Source: Hoeflea prorocentri (GTDB taxonomy: Bacteria; Pseudomonadota; Alphaproteobacteria; Rhizobiales; Rhizobiaceae). Taken from it: 64,000 nt of DNA. The stretch spans positions 1,488,001 through 1,552,000 of the forward strand of contig NZ_JAPJZI010000001.1 in the NCBI RefSeq assembly GCF_027944115.1. Reading direction: 5' to 3'. The position numbers and the translations under genes were made by a program. How positions within the stretch are numbered: the first letter of the stretch is position 1; the number at the start of each line of letters is the position of its first letter. The notes under the pieces are model-generated. The model searched no databases. It saw only the letters and a list, made by a program, of their open reading frames with translations, and was not told the DNA's origin. Of the stretch, positions 10,296 to 21,239 are shown piece by piece.

Positions 10296-12188
10296 ATGTC
10301 TTCACCGCCCAACGAGTCCTTGTCGTTCGACGATTTCGACGAGGAGATCAATCCGCGTCCGACAGAGACCGATTTTGACCGCATTGTCGAGGCGGCTGTC
10401 AATCGTCGCGGTTTTCTGGGCGGGGCACTGGCATTCGGAAGTTTTGCGATGCTTGGCGGCACGCTGGTCCCGTCCGGCGTGCAGGCCGCGTCCAACCGGT
10501 TTGCCTTTGCCCAGATCCCTGCCAACACCGAGGATGCGGTGACCGTGCCGGAAGGCTACAAGGCTGACATTCTGGTGCGCTGGGGCGACCCGCTCTGGTC
10601 CAACGCGCCTGAATTCGATCACGCCTCGCGTGGCACTGCCGACAGTCAGGCGCTCGCCTTTGGCGACAATATCGACGGCATGGAAGTTTATGCAATTGGC
10701 GACAAGATGGTGCTTGTTGCCAACAACGAGTACACCAACCGCAAGATTATCTGGGGCAACCGTGAGGAAGGCAAAGCGGCCGAAGCCGACGATTTCAACA
10801 AGGGCAAGATGGCCCATGGCGTGTCCGTTGTGGAAATCGCACCTACTGAAAATGGTTGGGCGATAGTCAAGGACAGCCCGCTCAACCGCCGTATTACACC
10901 TGATACCGAGATCGAACTGACCGGCCCGGCCGCCGGTCACGCTCTGCTTAAGACAGCCGCAGACCCAACCGGAACCAAGACGCTTGGTACATGGAACAAT
11001 TGCGGCAACGGCTCGACCCCTTGGGGCACTTACCTTGCCTGCGAAGAAAACTTCAACGGTTACTTCTCCGCCGCCGACGAGGAGCACAAGGTATCGCCGG
11101 AGCTCGACCGCTACAGCGTGTCCTCGAAAGACTGGGGTTACGGCTGGGCCAATGTGGATGAGCGTTTTGACGTCTCCAAACATCCGAACGAGCCAAACCG
11201 TGCTGGTTATGTCGTCGAGATCGATCCGACCGACCCGAACTCGACGCCGAAGAAGCGCACGGCGCTTGGACGTTTCAAGCACGAGAACGCCGAAGTCGTC
11301 ATTAACAATGACGGCCGGGTCGTTGTCTATATGGGCGACGACGAGCGCGGCGAGTTCCTGTACCGTTTCGTGTCCGACGGTGTTTTTGCAACGGGCGGCG
11401 ACACAAGCTCGCTTCTTGACGAAGGCACCCTGTCTGTTGCCAAGTTCTATGACAACGGCACCGGCGAGTGGCTGGAGCTGACGCCGGAGACAACCGGCAT
11501 GGCCAGCAAGGCCGAGATTTGCATCCATTCGCGCCAGGCCGGTTCGGCTGTCGGAGCCACTACGATGGACCGTCCGGAATGGGTGACGTCCAATCCGAAT
11601 ATCGCTGAGGTCTATTGCGCCCTGACCAACAACAAGAACCGCGGCCTCAAGCCCAATAAAGGCGGTGACGAGACCCCGGTTGGCGGACCCAATCCGCGCG
11701 AGGCCAACAACTACGGCCAGATCGTGCGCTGGCGTCCGGCTGATGGCGACCACACTGCCAAGGATTTCACCTGGGATCTGTTTGTGCTTGCCGGCAACCC
11801 GGCGGTTCATCAGGATGCCAACAAAGGATCCGACAATGTCAACGCCGACAATATGTTCAACTCACCTGACGGCCTGAAGTTCGATTCCAACGGACTTCTG
11901 TGGATCCAGACGGATGGCAACTATTCCAATGCCGAAGGCTTTGCCGGCCATGGAAACAACCAGATGCTGGCGGGCGATCCGGTCACCGGCGAAATCCGCC
12001 GTTTCCTCGTTGGTCCGAAAGAATGTGAAGTCACCGGCATGACCTGGAGCCCTGACCGCAAGACCATGTTCGTCGGTATCCAGCATCCGGGTGAGCGAGG
12101 TGACAGCCACTGGCCGGAGGGCGGCAATGCGGTTCCGCGGTCTGCGGTTATCGCGATCACCCGCACAGATGGCGGTGTCATGGGCTGA
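10296..12188 (+). CDS. phoX: PhoX-family alkaline phosphatase (DUF839), Tat-exported
   Basis: Periplasmic phosphomonoesterase of the PhoX type, 630 residues, which needs Ca2+ and Fe3+ in characterised members and releases phosphate from organic esters during phosphate starvation. A twin-arginine leader is present: NRRGFLGG followed by a hydrophobic run ending GVQAA (about residues 37-65). Conserved DUF839 stretches include NNCGNGSTPWGTYLACEENF, GRFKHENAEV and VVYMGDDERGE. The start at 10296 has a gaggag site eight bases upstream; the frame also opens earlier at 10158 but without support. A PHO box lies upstream and a rho-independent terminator directly downstream, so it is probably monocistronic. 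Confidence 0.92.
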   Translation: MSSPPNESLSFDDFDEEINPRPTETDFDRIVEAAVNRRGFLGGALAFGSFAMLGGTLVPSGVQAASNRFAFAQIPANTEDAVTVPEGYKADILVRWGDPLWSNAPEFDHASRGTADSQALAFGDNIDGMEVYAIGDKMVLVANNEYTNRKIIWGNREEGKAAEADDFNKGKMAHGVSVVEIAPTENGWAIVKDSPLNRRITPDTEIELTGPAAGHALLKTAADPTGTKTLGTWNNCGNGSTPWGTYLACEENFNGYFSAADEEHKVSPELDRYSVSSKDWGYGWANVDERFDVSKHPNEPNRAGYVVEIDPTDPNSTPKKRTALGRFKHENAEVVINNDGRVVVYMGDDERGEFLYRFVSDGVFATGGDTSSLLDEGTLSVAKFYDNGTGEWLELTPETTGMASKAEICIHSRQAGSAVGATTMDRPEWVTSNPNIAEVYCALTNNKNRGLKPNKGGDETPVGGPNPREANNYGQIVRWRPADGDHTAKDFTWDLFVLAGNPAVHQDANKGSDNVNADNMFNSPDGLKFDSNGLLWIQTDGNYSNAEGFAGHGNNQMLAGDPVTGEIRRFLVGPKECEVTGMTWSPDRKTMFVGIQHPGERGDSHWPEGGNAVPRSAVIAITRTDGGVMG

Positions 12189-12215
12189 TCGCAGCTTAAA
12201 CCGATCACAACGCAA

Positions 12216-12243
12216 CCCTCGCTCAATTGAGCGGGGGTTTTTT
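12216..12243 (+). terminator. Rho-independent terminator of phoX
   Basis: A nine-base stem ccctcgctc / gagcggggg (one G-T type mismatch) closes an AATT loop and is followed by six T's, 27 bases after the phoX stop. Confidence 0.85.
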
Positions 12244-12328
12244 CTGCTTTGGCTCTCCGGCGAGTGTTCGCGGTTTCTGTCGATGGACAGATCAGGGTAT
12301 GATGCGCGTTGAACAAAGCGGAGCCTTC

Positions 12329-12739
12329 ATGACAGTGACAGTTCAGGCCCAGTGCGGGTGTGGCAGAGTGAAATTCCGATCGGATGCAGAGCCGGTGCTT
12401 CAGGCCGTTTGCCACTGCGCCGATTGTCGCAATGCAACCGGCAATGATTATTCGGAGACCGTTTTCTTTGCCGCGAAAGCAACTGAGGTTGCCGGTGAAC
12501 TGCGGGCGAATCGCTACTTTGCTGCTTCGGGAGCGCAAACGGTCAGGGAGTTCTGCTCGGTATGTGGGACGCCGATGTTTGACAAATCCGACGGGTTTCC
12601 GCAGCTCATCGGTGTTTTCGCGCAGACGATATCAGAGCCCTTCCGGTTTGTGCCGGACTGCCATATGTGGACAAAAGGCAAGTTGGCACATGTTCAGATT
12701 TCAGACGATCTTCGCACCTATGAGGAAGGCATATCCTGA
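12329..12739 (+). CDS. GFA family (glutathione-dependent formaldehyde-activating-like) protein
   Basis: Zinc-binding GFA-domain protein (Mss4-like fold), 136 residues. Cysteine ligands are CGCGRVKF, CHCADCRNATG and FCSVCGTPMF, spaced as in the family. Family members are related to Gfa and CENP-V, but most have no tested activity. The start at 12329 follows a gcggag site; an in-frame ATG nine codons upstream is less favoured. It stands alone between the phoX terminator and the convergent sigma factor gene. Confidence 0.85.
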   Translation: MTVTVQAQCGCGRVKFRSDAEPVLQAVCHCADCRNATGNDYSETVFFAAKATEVAGELRANRYFAASGAQTVREFCSVCGTPMFDKSDGFPQLIGVFAQTISEPFRFVPDCHMWTKGKLAHVQISDDLRTYEEGIS

Positions 12740-12746
12740 ACGCGGC

Positions 12747-13622
12747 CTAGGGCGCATTATATGCCGTCAACTTGTCCGGATTACGCATGACAAGGATCCG
12801 GGCAATCTGCCCGTCCGTGTCGGTTGAAAGGCTTAGGACTGCGTAGACATGACCGCCATCTATCAACGCAAGTCCGGGTAAGCCGTTGATCTTCGTTTGC
12901 TCGATGCTGCCACGTACCCAGTTTTTGCGCCAAAGGCCGGCGAGGAAGCGCGCGACGCGATTTTGTCCGCATACAACGTTCATCGCGGCCAGCACCTTGC
13001 CGCCGCCATCGGCCCAGATCTCAGCATCGCGGCTCAACAATGCTTCAAGCGGCTCCAACTCGCCTGTCTTGATTGCAAGAAGGAACTCACCCAGCAATCG
13101 CTCGCCGGCATCCGTGTCCGCATCAAACCGCTGGCCTTCGGCGCGGGCGCTCTTTCGTGCCCGTGCAACGAGTTGACGGCAGGCAGGCTCGCGCCGTCCG
13201 AGGATGTCGGCGATGCGGGGATAGTCGTAGTCGAACACATCCCGCAGAAGAAGGGCTGCGCGTTCTGCCGGGCTAAGGCGCTCCAGCATGAGGAGAAAAG
13301 CCATGGAGAGCGTGTCGGCAAGTTCAATCCCGGCCTCCGGGGAGGCAACCGGTTCAGGCAACCAGGGGCCAATGTAGTCCGTGCGCGCCCGCTTTGCCGC
13401 GCGCAGCGCATCGATGGCGATACGGGTGCATGTGCGTACGAGCCAGGCTTCCGGATGTGTTATTTGTGACCGGCCTGCCTTCTGCCAGCGCAAATAGGTT
13501 TCCTGTACGACATCGTCGGCCTCTGCCGCCGAGCCAAGCATGCGGTAAGCGATATTCCACAACCGCCTGCGCGCCGCCTCAAAGGGGGCGGCCGGATTTT
13601 CCCGCGTGGCAAAAGAGGCCAT
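12747..13622 (-). CDS. SigJ-type ECF RNA polymerase sigma factor
   Basis: ECF sigma factor of the SigJ (ECF41-like) type, 291 residues. Region 2 is at about 15-80 (RRRLWNIAYRMLGSAAEADDVVQETYL), region 4 at about 110-165 with the helix-turn-helix, and a C-terminal SnoaL-like/NTF2 domain of about 110 residues follows (LLSRDAEIWADGGGK... VYAVLSLSTD). In ECF41 sigmas this extension modulates activity, and the usual neighbour is a carboxymuconolactone decarboxylase-family gene, exactly as here two bases upstream. No anti-sigma factor is present, as expected for this group. Confidence 0.88.
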   Translation of the reverse strand: MASFATRENPAAPFEAARRRLWNIAYRMLGSAAEADDVVQETYLRWQKAGRSQITHPEAWLVRTCTRIAIDALRAAKRARTDYIGPWLPEPVASPEAGIELADTLSMAFLLMLERLSPAERAALLLRDVFDYDYPRIADILGRREPACRQLVARARKSARAEGQRFDADTDAGERLLGEFLLAIKTGELEPLEALLSRDAEIWADGGGKVLAAMNVVCGQNRVARFLAGLWRKNWVRGSIEQTKINGLPGLALIDGGHVYAVLSLSTDTDGQIARILVMRNPDKLTAYNAP

Positions 13623-13624
13623 CG

Positions 13625-14068
13625 TCAGGCCGCCCGCGTTCCATGCGCGCCTATACCGAGCCTGTTCCAGGCGTTGATGGCAGCAATACAGGCGTTGATT
13701 GCGGCAATCTCCTCAATGTCAAAATGGGCTTCGAGATCGGCGAAAATGCGATCGAGATCTGCCCGGCTCGATGCATCCGTCAGGGCTTCCGTCCAGGCGA
13801 GCGCTGCGCGTTCTGCGGGGCTGAAGTGAGATGTGTCCCGCCACACAATGACTGCGGCCAGGCGATCCAGTGTGTCGCCCTCCTGGCGGCCTTCACGGCT
13901 GTGCATTTCAACGCAATAGGCGCAGCCATTTATTTGCGAAGCGCGCAATTTGATCAGGTGTCTGAGTTTGGGCTCGATCTTCGAGCCGGCAATGGCGGTT
14001 TCCATGTCCAGAAGTCCCCGGATGATGTGGGGAGCGCTTTTGCGAATGTTGAAACGTGTAAGGCCCAT
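13625..14068 (-). CDS. Carboxymuconolactone decarboxylase-family (AhpD-like) protein
   Basis: AhpD/CMD-fold protein of 147 residues, partner and probable target of the adjacent SigJ-type sigma. The redox/active-site motif is INGCAYCVEMH (Cys-Ala-Tyr-Cys with nearby His). The start at 14068 is preceded by a ggagat site with good spacing; the frame opens 17 codons earlier without such support. It is the promoter-proximal gene, with the sigma gene beginning two bases after its stop. Members of this family reduce peroxides or act as decarboxylases; the context suggests oxidative stress. Confidence 0.87.
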   Translation of the reverse strand: MGLTRFNIRKSAPHIIRGLLDMETAIAGSKIEPKLRHLIKLRASQINGCAYCVEMHSREGRQEGDTLDRLAAVIVWRDTSHFSPAERAALAWTEALTDASSRADLDRIFADLEAHFDIEEIAAINACIAAINAWNRLGIGAHGTRAA

Positions 14069-14179
14069 CGAAATATCTCCGCTGTTGTGATGTTCATACG
14101 GTGCGAGACGGCACAACACTAAGACGAACGGGCAGGGCGGTTTGTGACAGGACGTTTTAGAATCCGGCGAGAATTTGCG

Positions 14180-15082
14180 TCACGGTACGGGCTGGTTTGT
14201 GCAGGCGCTTCGAAAAACCTCCGCGATTTGAGTGAGTTGATCGGACAAGGGATTTGTTTTGCGCCAGACGAAACCAACCGTTCTGCTGGCCTTTAGACCG
14301 GGCAGGCGGGCGGTAGAAACCGAAGCCGAACGGGTTTCGATCGGCACGGCCATCTCCGGGATGAGGGTGACGCCGATGCCTGCAGCGACCATCTGCACCA
14401 GTGTTGAGAGCGAACTTCCCTCCATCAACTCCGTCGGCGATGACAGTGATATGTTGCAAAAGGACAGGGCCTGATCACGAAAGCAGTGACCTTCTTCGAG
14501 CAGCAGTAAACGCATTTCGCGCAGCATCTCGGGACGTGGCACGGGCTTATCCGCGTCTTCGACCGGGCGAACCAATACAAACTCTTCGTTAAACAGCGGC
14601 AGTTCGTTGAGCAAGGGATCCGAGATCGGCAGGGCGAGTACGGCTGCATCCAGACGCCCGTGCATCAGCTCCATGATGAGCTTCTGGGTGACGGCTTCCC
14701 GCGGCATGATTTCCAGACCGGGAAAATGCGCCGTCAGTCCCTTGATGAACGCCGGTAGGGTGTAGGGCGCGACCGTCGGGATGATACCGATGCGCAACTG
14801 ACCGCCGAGCGGGGTTCTTGACGCGCGGGCGATGCCATCGAGGTCTTCGACGGATTGCAGGATGTTCCTGACATGGTTGGCCAGCTTACGCCCGGTATTG
14901 GTCAACTGGATTTGCCGCCCGCCTCTTTCAACAAGCATGACGGAAAGGATCTCCTCCAGTTCTTTGACCTGAACGGACAGCGCGGGCTGGCTGATTGAAC
15001 ATGCTTCCGCCGCACGGCCGAAGTGGCCGTAACGGGCCAGGGAATCGAAATAGCGAAGGTGTTTCATCGATATGTCAGCCAT
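14180..15082 (-). CDS. oxyR: Hydrogen peroxide-sensing LysR regulator OxyR
   Basis: LysR-family regulator of 300 residues. The N-terminal winged helix-turn-helix spans about 6-65 (FGRAAEACSISQPALSVQVKEL in two parts) and the effector domain follows from about 94. The two redox cysteines of OxyR are both present, Cys200 in LEEGHCFRDQ and Cys209 in ALSFCN, matching E. coli Cys199/Cys208. It is divergent from katG with a 177-base intergenic region, the classic arrangement for OxyR control of catalase. A perfect inverted repeat sits at its own start codon. Confidence 0.93.
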   Translation of the reverse strand: MADISMKHLRYFDSLARYGHFGRAAEACSISQPALSVQVKELEEILSVMLVERGGRQIQLTNTGRKLANHVRNILQSVEDLDGIARASRTPLGGQLRIGIIPTVAPYTLPAFIKGLTAHFPGLEIMPREAVTQKLIMELMHGRLDAAVLALPISDPLLNELPLFNEEFVLVRPVEDADKPVPRPEMLREMRLLLLEEGHCFRDQALSFCNISLSSPTELMEGSSLSTLVQMVAAGIGVTLIPEMAVPIETRSASVSTARLPGLKASRTVGFVWRKTNPLSDQLTQIAEVFRSACTNQPVP

Positions 15083-15095
15083 AAGAAATTCTTAT
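15081..15095. promoter_or_regulatory. Perfect inverted repeat at the oxyR start (candidate OxyR site)
   Basis: ataagaaattcttat is a perfect 7+1+7 inverted repeat that begins within the oxyR start codon and runs into its leader. It contains ATAA-N7-TTAT, close to the ATAG-N7-CTAT half of the E. coli OxyR motif. A looser second pair (ttta-N7-caat) follows at the correct seven-base step toward katG. A regulator bound here would cover the oxyR ribosome site region, consistent with autoregulation. Confidence 0.5.
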
Positions 15096-15232
15096 CGCAT
15101 GTTTTAGAAAATACAATTTCTTTTTATTGAATTTTCTATCTATATTGGTTCCAGACTAGGCGCTTTCGATCCAATGCCACTTACTACGAGATGTGCTGCT
15201 TCGGGAAGCAGGCGACTGTCGGACGATTGTGA

Positions 15233-17431
<2,199 letters not shown>

Positions 17432-17449
17432 TACCAACGACATGGAAGA

Positions 17450-17478
17450 CCCCGCGCACCGGACGCGCGGGGTTTTTT
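17450..17478 (+). terminator. Rho-independent terminator of katG
   Basis: An eight-base GC stem, ccccgcgc / gcgcgggg, around a seven-base loop is followed by six T's, starting 19 bases after the katG stop. Confidence 0.9.
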
Positions 17479-17512
17479 GTTTCCTGATTTGTTCTTTAGA
17501 CAATCGCTCCGG

Positions 17513-18343
17513 CTATTGGGGCAACCAGCCTCGGCTGCTGGCGCGGTATCGCCAGGCCATACATTTGAATGTCGATGTTGTTTTTTCCGATTGGCTCGCG
17601 CGTTTGAAGAGTTCTTCTGAATAAAGCTGTTCGTCCCGCGTTAACTCGCCGCCGAGATTGGTCCATGCCACAAGCGCCGTGCGGTCCAGTTCGAAATCGC
17701 ACCTGTCGGCCATCGTCAAAGCGGTGACGGCGACGGCTATTCTTTCCTTGCGCGCTTCCTTGTCCTGTGCGCCAGCCTGTTTCAATCCACTGCCGGCGGT
17801 TTCCGCGCACCAGGTATTGTTCGAGTATCCTTTTTTGATGGCGAGGCCTTCGCTGACCAGGATCGTGCCAAGGTCATGTGCACCGATGGAAAGGAAAGCG
17901 TAGGCAGGCTGCCCATCGATGCCGAAATCGCCCGGGTTGGTGGAAAAGGGCTGTGAAGACAGCAACTCACTCAGCCGCTGGCGGGCCTCCTTCGCCAGTT
18001 GCCGTTCGGCCTCGCATACGCCGTTTAATCTCGGCGCCTGATAGTTTTTCATGGTGATACGCGTACCCTCGAGGCGGATTGAATTGGCATCAACCACACA
18101 AAAGTCGCGGGTGAAAAGGCCGCAGACCGGCATATCGCGGGAATAGGTTCCCAGCCCCGCCATTCCCATTGAGCCGAATTGAACATTGTCCCAGCGCGCC
18201 GCGAGCGCCTTGCCGGGTGTAAGTGCATCGGGCTTTGCCCATTGGCCTCCGATCATTGAGATAAGCAGGTAATAGGCAACACCGATTACCGCCATGGTCA
18301 GGCCAATCGTTCGAAGCGGGCGGTTTGTATTGTTGGAAGACAT
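17513..18343 (-). CDS. Membrane-anchored SNase-like (thermonuclease-fold) protein
   Basis: Protein of 276 residues with an N-terminal membrane anchor (about 12-31, LTMAVIGVAYYLLISMIGG). Its middle part resembles the staphylococcal nuclease (TNase) fold: RLEGTRITMKNYQAPRLNG followed by C-EAERQLAKEARQRLSELL, then ILVSEGLAIKK. In true nucleases the stretch before the last motif carries a conserved DRYGR-type Arg; here it reads DGQPAYAFLS, so catalysis may be lost. The C-terminal third has no recognisable match and has several Cys. It should face the periplasm. The fold assignment is inferred from motif spacing only. Confidence 0.65.
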   Translation of the reverse strand: MSSNNTNRPLRTIGLTMAVIGVAYYLLISMIGGQWAKPDALTPGKALAARWDNVQFGSMGMAGLGTYSRDMPVCGLFTRDFCVVDANSIRLEGTRITMKNYQAPRLNGVCEAERQLAKEARQRLSELLSSQPFSTNPGDFGIDGQPAYAFLSIGAHDLGTILVSEGLAIKKGYSNNTWCAETAGSGLKQAGAQDKEARKERIAVAVTALTMADRCDFELDRTALVAWTNLGGELTRDEQLYSEELFKRASQSEKTTSTFKCMAWRYRASSRGWLPQ

Positions 18344-18546
18344 GATTTGCCACGCTGGTTGTACATAGTCCTGTATGCATAACCTTAAGCTGTGCCTTTG
18401 AGGGGAACAACCAGCTTTCGCGGAAGCTTTGTTTCTTGGTAAATGTGCGTATCTGGTCGGAGGGTTTTTCTTATTCTTTTGTTTTTAAAGAACTAATAGA
18501 TTTTCCGTTGTCGCGTCAAAGGCGATGTCCGGTATGGTTCAGCGGT

Positions 18547-19953
18547 TCACAGCAAATGCCGGATGGCGTTGGCGTAATAGGCGACAAGCGGCTCATCGCC
18601 CGGCGCGATATGCAATGTGCCATCATCGGCCTCGGTGACGATGCGCCGCAACGTGAGCATGCGCAGGCCGACAGTGACCTCGTAGTCCCGATCCGCTCTT
18701 GGAACGTGAACATGGGCGCCGTTTTCGATCAGCCGGTCGATCAGGGCATCAACGCGTGCTTTCAGGCTCAAACGGTCGGGCGGTTCTTTGCCTGCATCGA
18801 GCAATGCGACTGCGACAAGCGAGACGGGCAGGGCAGGGATCAGCTTTCCCACATCATCCATAAGCCGTGTGCCGAGGTCTTCGGTGAAACCCGTTTGTTC
18901 ATTCTTGTCCATCGCAGCCCAATGTTTGACGCCCCTTTCCGCAAGGAATGCGTTGAGCGATACCGGATGACCGAAAGATACGCTGGCGTAACCGAAACGA
19001 TGCCAGCGTCCTGCGAGGCGCAGTTTCAGGTTCTTCCACAGGAAGGCGAGCGTTGTCGCGGTCTTTTGCGCCGTTGTGCGCGGGGCCTGGCCGCTGTCTG
19101 CGACAATGAGTGAGCGGTCTTCCAGCACGCGGTCATAGTTGAGCCCGACCGGAATGAAGACCGTATCGCGTCCGGCCAGCTCCGGTGCGGAGAGAATATA
19201 GGACAGGAGGCCCAGCCTGACCGGCCTCAGCCGGCCATCATGGGAAAGGCCGCCTTCAAGGAAAATCGCCTGCGTGACGCCGGATTCGGTCGCCATGCGC
19301 ACATAGCTGGCGAGCACGCGGCGATAAAGCCGGTTACGGGCGTTGCGGCGGATGAAGTAAGCGCCGGATGCGCGGATAAGGGTTTGTAATACAGGCAGGC
19401 GCGCCCACTCCCCGACCGCATAGGAAAGGGCTGTCGATGCCGAGGCAAGATAGGTCATGAGCACATAATCCATGTTGGAACGGTGGTTCATGACGAAGAC
19501 GACGGAGGAGTCCGCCGGCACGGCCGCGAGTGCTTCGGTGTCCGAATAACCAAGACGTACCCGGTAAATCGCCGTCGACAGCCAGCGGCACAGGCGCGTT
19601 CCTATGCGGAAATAGATATAGGCGTTGAAGGCGGGTACGATTTCGCGTGCGTAGCGTTCAGCCATATCCATGGCCACTTCAACGGGCATGCCTTCTTCGC
19701 GTGCATGTTCTTCTGCCGCGGCCAGGACGTCCGGGTCGTGCGCCACGCGATCGACGACGATGCGCCGGCCCGTTGTCCCGAACGGGCGGATCTTCAGTTT
19801 CAGCCTTGTGTTGAGTTCGTCGATGGCGCGGTTGGCACGCCGATGCAGGAACCAGCGCACGGAAGGCGTCAACAGCCGGTCGATCAGCGCGATCAGCGCC
19901 AGAACGCCTGCAAGCACCACAAGCCACAAAGGAAGCTCGATTGTTTCCCCCAT
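18547..19953 (-). CDS. PlsB-like glycerol-3-phosphate acyltransferase family protein
   Basis: Membrane-associated acyltransferase of 468 residues in the PlsB/PlsC superfamily. One N-terminal transmembrane helix (about 8-27) precedes a helical region and the acyltransferase domain. The H-X4-D catalytic motif is NHRSNMDY (His157, Asp162). The phosphate-binding motif FLEGGLSHDGRLR is near 231-243, followed by VFIPVGLNYDRVLED. It is much shorter than E. coli PlsB (about 800 residues) but keeps the PlsB-type EGGLSHDGR block, so it probably acylates glycerol-3-phosphate or lysophosphatidate in phospholipid synthesis. Confidence 0.82.
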   Translation of the reverse strand: MGETIELPLWLVVLAGVLALIALIDRLLTPSVRWFLHRRANRAIDELNTRLKLKIRPFGTTGRRIVVDRVAHDPDVLAAAEEHAREEGMPVEVAMDMAERYAREIVPAFNAYIYFRIGTRLCRWLSTAIYRVRLGYSDTEALAAVPADSSVVFVMNHRSNMDYVLMTYLASASTALSYAVGEWARLPVLQTLIRASGAYFIRRNARNRLYRRVLASYVRMATESGVTQAIFLEGGLSHDGRLRPVRLGLLSYILSAPELAGRDTVFIPVGLNYDRVLEDRSLIVADSGQAPRTTAQKTATTLAFLWKNLKLRLAGRWHRFGYASVSFGHPVSLNAFLAERGVKHWAAMDKNEQTGFTEDLGTRLMDDVGKLIPALPVSLVAVALLDAGKEPPDRLSLKARVDALIDRLIENGAHVHVPRADRDYEVTVGLRMLTLRRIVTEADDGTLHIAPGDEPLVAYYANAIRHLL

Positions 19954-20175
19954 CAGCGTATTGTCTGCGAGAGGGATGAGTTTGGCAACCGGACCGGTGT
20001 CGGAACCATGTTCGGAAGGAGATCGTAGAAGCCCCTTTCCTGGAAGTGCTCAATCCTGCGAAGACGAAAGACAGGTCGCGAAATTGGCGTGGCACATCGC
20101 CCTATTGCCGGTAAAGGCGGGCAGACACATATCGACACACAGGTTTGACATGACTCAAACAGCAGGAGCGGTGCG

Positions 20176-20475
20176 ATGAGAGTTTTAACAATGGCTATTG
20201 CGACTTTGACGGCCGGAGCGAGCGGCTTGATGGCAACGGAGTACGCGGCGGCCCAGCAACTGACAAATTCGATGACCTGTGAGATGGCGAAAAGTGTCTA
20301 TGCCAGTCAGGGACGGGTTCAGACGCGGACACGGTCCGGGGTGGTCTTGCCGATCTATGGCGGGGTTCCAGAGGCCAAGGGCCGCTCGCTTATGTGCGGC
20401 CGTGATCGCTCACGCCGACCGGTGCAGGTGATCACCAGCGACAATCCGCGCTGTACGATCGCCTATAAGTGCTAA
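20176..20475 (+). CDS. Small secreted protein, function unknown
   Basis: Protein of 99 residues with a signal peptide (cleavage after about residue 26, ...ATEYAAAQQ). The mature part has four cysteines (MTCEMA, LMCGRD, PRCTIAYKC), suggesting two disulfides in the periplasm. It is not recognised as a known family; it resembles small Cys-rich exported rhizobial proteins only in general make-up. A caggagcg ribosome site supports the start. It overlaps the convergent CAP-domain gene by four bases at the stop codons. Confidence 0.65.
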   Translation: MRVLTMAIATLTAGASGLMATEYAAAQQLTNSMTCEMAKSVYASQGRVQTRTRSGVVLPIYGGVPEAKGRSLMCGRDRSRRPVQVITSDNPRCTIAYKC

Positions 20476-20933
20476 CGCGCCAGGATCATGGTCCAATAGG
20501 GCCGGTTTCCAGTTGCGGGATCGCGGGCGACGGCGACACCGACACGGCTGAAGTTGCCAAGCATATTGCGCCGGTGTCCGCGCGAGTTCTGCCATGCGGC
20601 GATGACGGATGCGATGTCAGGTTGGCCCATGGCGACGTTTTCTGCCGCCGCGCCTCGTATGCCGAAACTGCGCAGGCGCGACCGGAACTTAGCATGGCTG
20701 AGCCGGCCGGATTTCGCCATTGCCTTTGAATGGGCGAGGGCCGCGCGCCCAAGTGCCTGATCGGAGGCGAGGTTGGGGCGTTTTTTGCTGCGCCGATAGG
20801 TGTTGACCCGGCCAAGCGCCCTGCCGGTGACGATGCTTGCGGCGGCGTTGGCCGGTACATTTGTCCATGTCAGGGCCGTCAGGCAAAGAGCAGCACCGCC
20901 GCCTGTTATCAAAAAACCGCGTCTTTGGATCAT
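20472..20933 (-). CDS. CAP-superfamily (SCP-like) exported protein
   Basis: CAP/SCP-domain protein of 153 residues. The chosen start gives a Tat-like leader, QRRGFLITGGGAAL, followed by a hydrophobic stretch to about residue 32. The CAP fold is seen in LGRVNTYRRSKKRPNL, ALAHSKAMAKSGRLSHAKF, ENVAMGQPDIASVIAAWQNS and GHRRNMLGNFSRVGVAVA. The His and Glu that line the CAP cavity are in SHAKF, AENVA and SRGHRRNML. Bacterial CAP proteins are extracytoplasmic with mostly unknown roles. Two further in-frame start codons upstream (20990, 21005) are possible; none has a strong ribosome site. Confidence 0.82.
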   Translation of the reverse strand: MIQRRGFLITGGGAALCLTALTWTNVPANAAASIVTGRALGRVNTYRRSKKRPNLASDQALGRAALAHSKAMAKSGRLSHAKFRSRLRSFGIRGAAAENVAMGQPDIASVIAAWQNSRGHRRNMLGNFSRVGVAVARDPATGNRPYWTMILAR

Positions 20934-21239
20934 CGGTCGTCGTTCCCGGGCTCGTGAGACTGAGTCGCCTTCATACCTGCGATCAGTCATTTGGTGCCGA
21001 GGCATCGGTCATTGTCAATTGCGCGTTGCCGAGGGCTCCCTGATCGTCTTTCAAAACAGTATGAAGTTGAGCGTGTAAGCATCTGGCCAAAAACAGGAAA
21101 CAGGCAGCACTGTCTAGAGTGCAGCGCTCGCGGATATGTGATGGGATTGCGTCAAGTTTGCCGTCCGGCGCTGATCGACCGATTGTAAGGTAGATACCGT
21201 GCTCTGCGCGTCATCCTCATAAACCCAGAAGGATAAGCC

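Noticed and set aside
10302-11810. A 502-codon open frame on the minus strand inside phoX
   Set aside because: Antisense of PhoX, no recognisable domains, no ribosome site.
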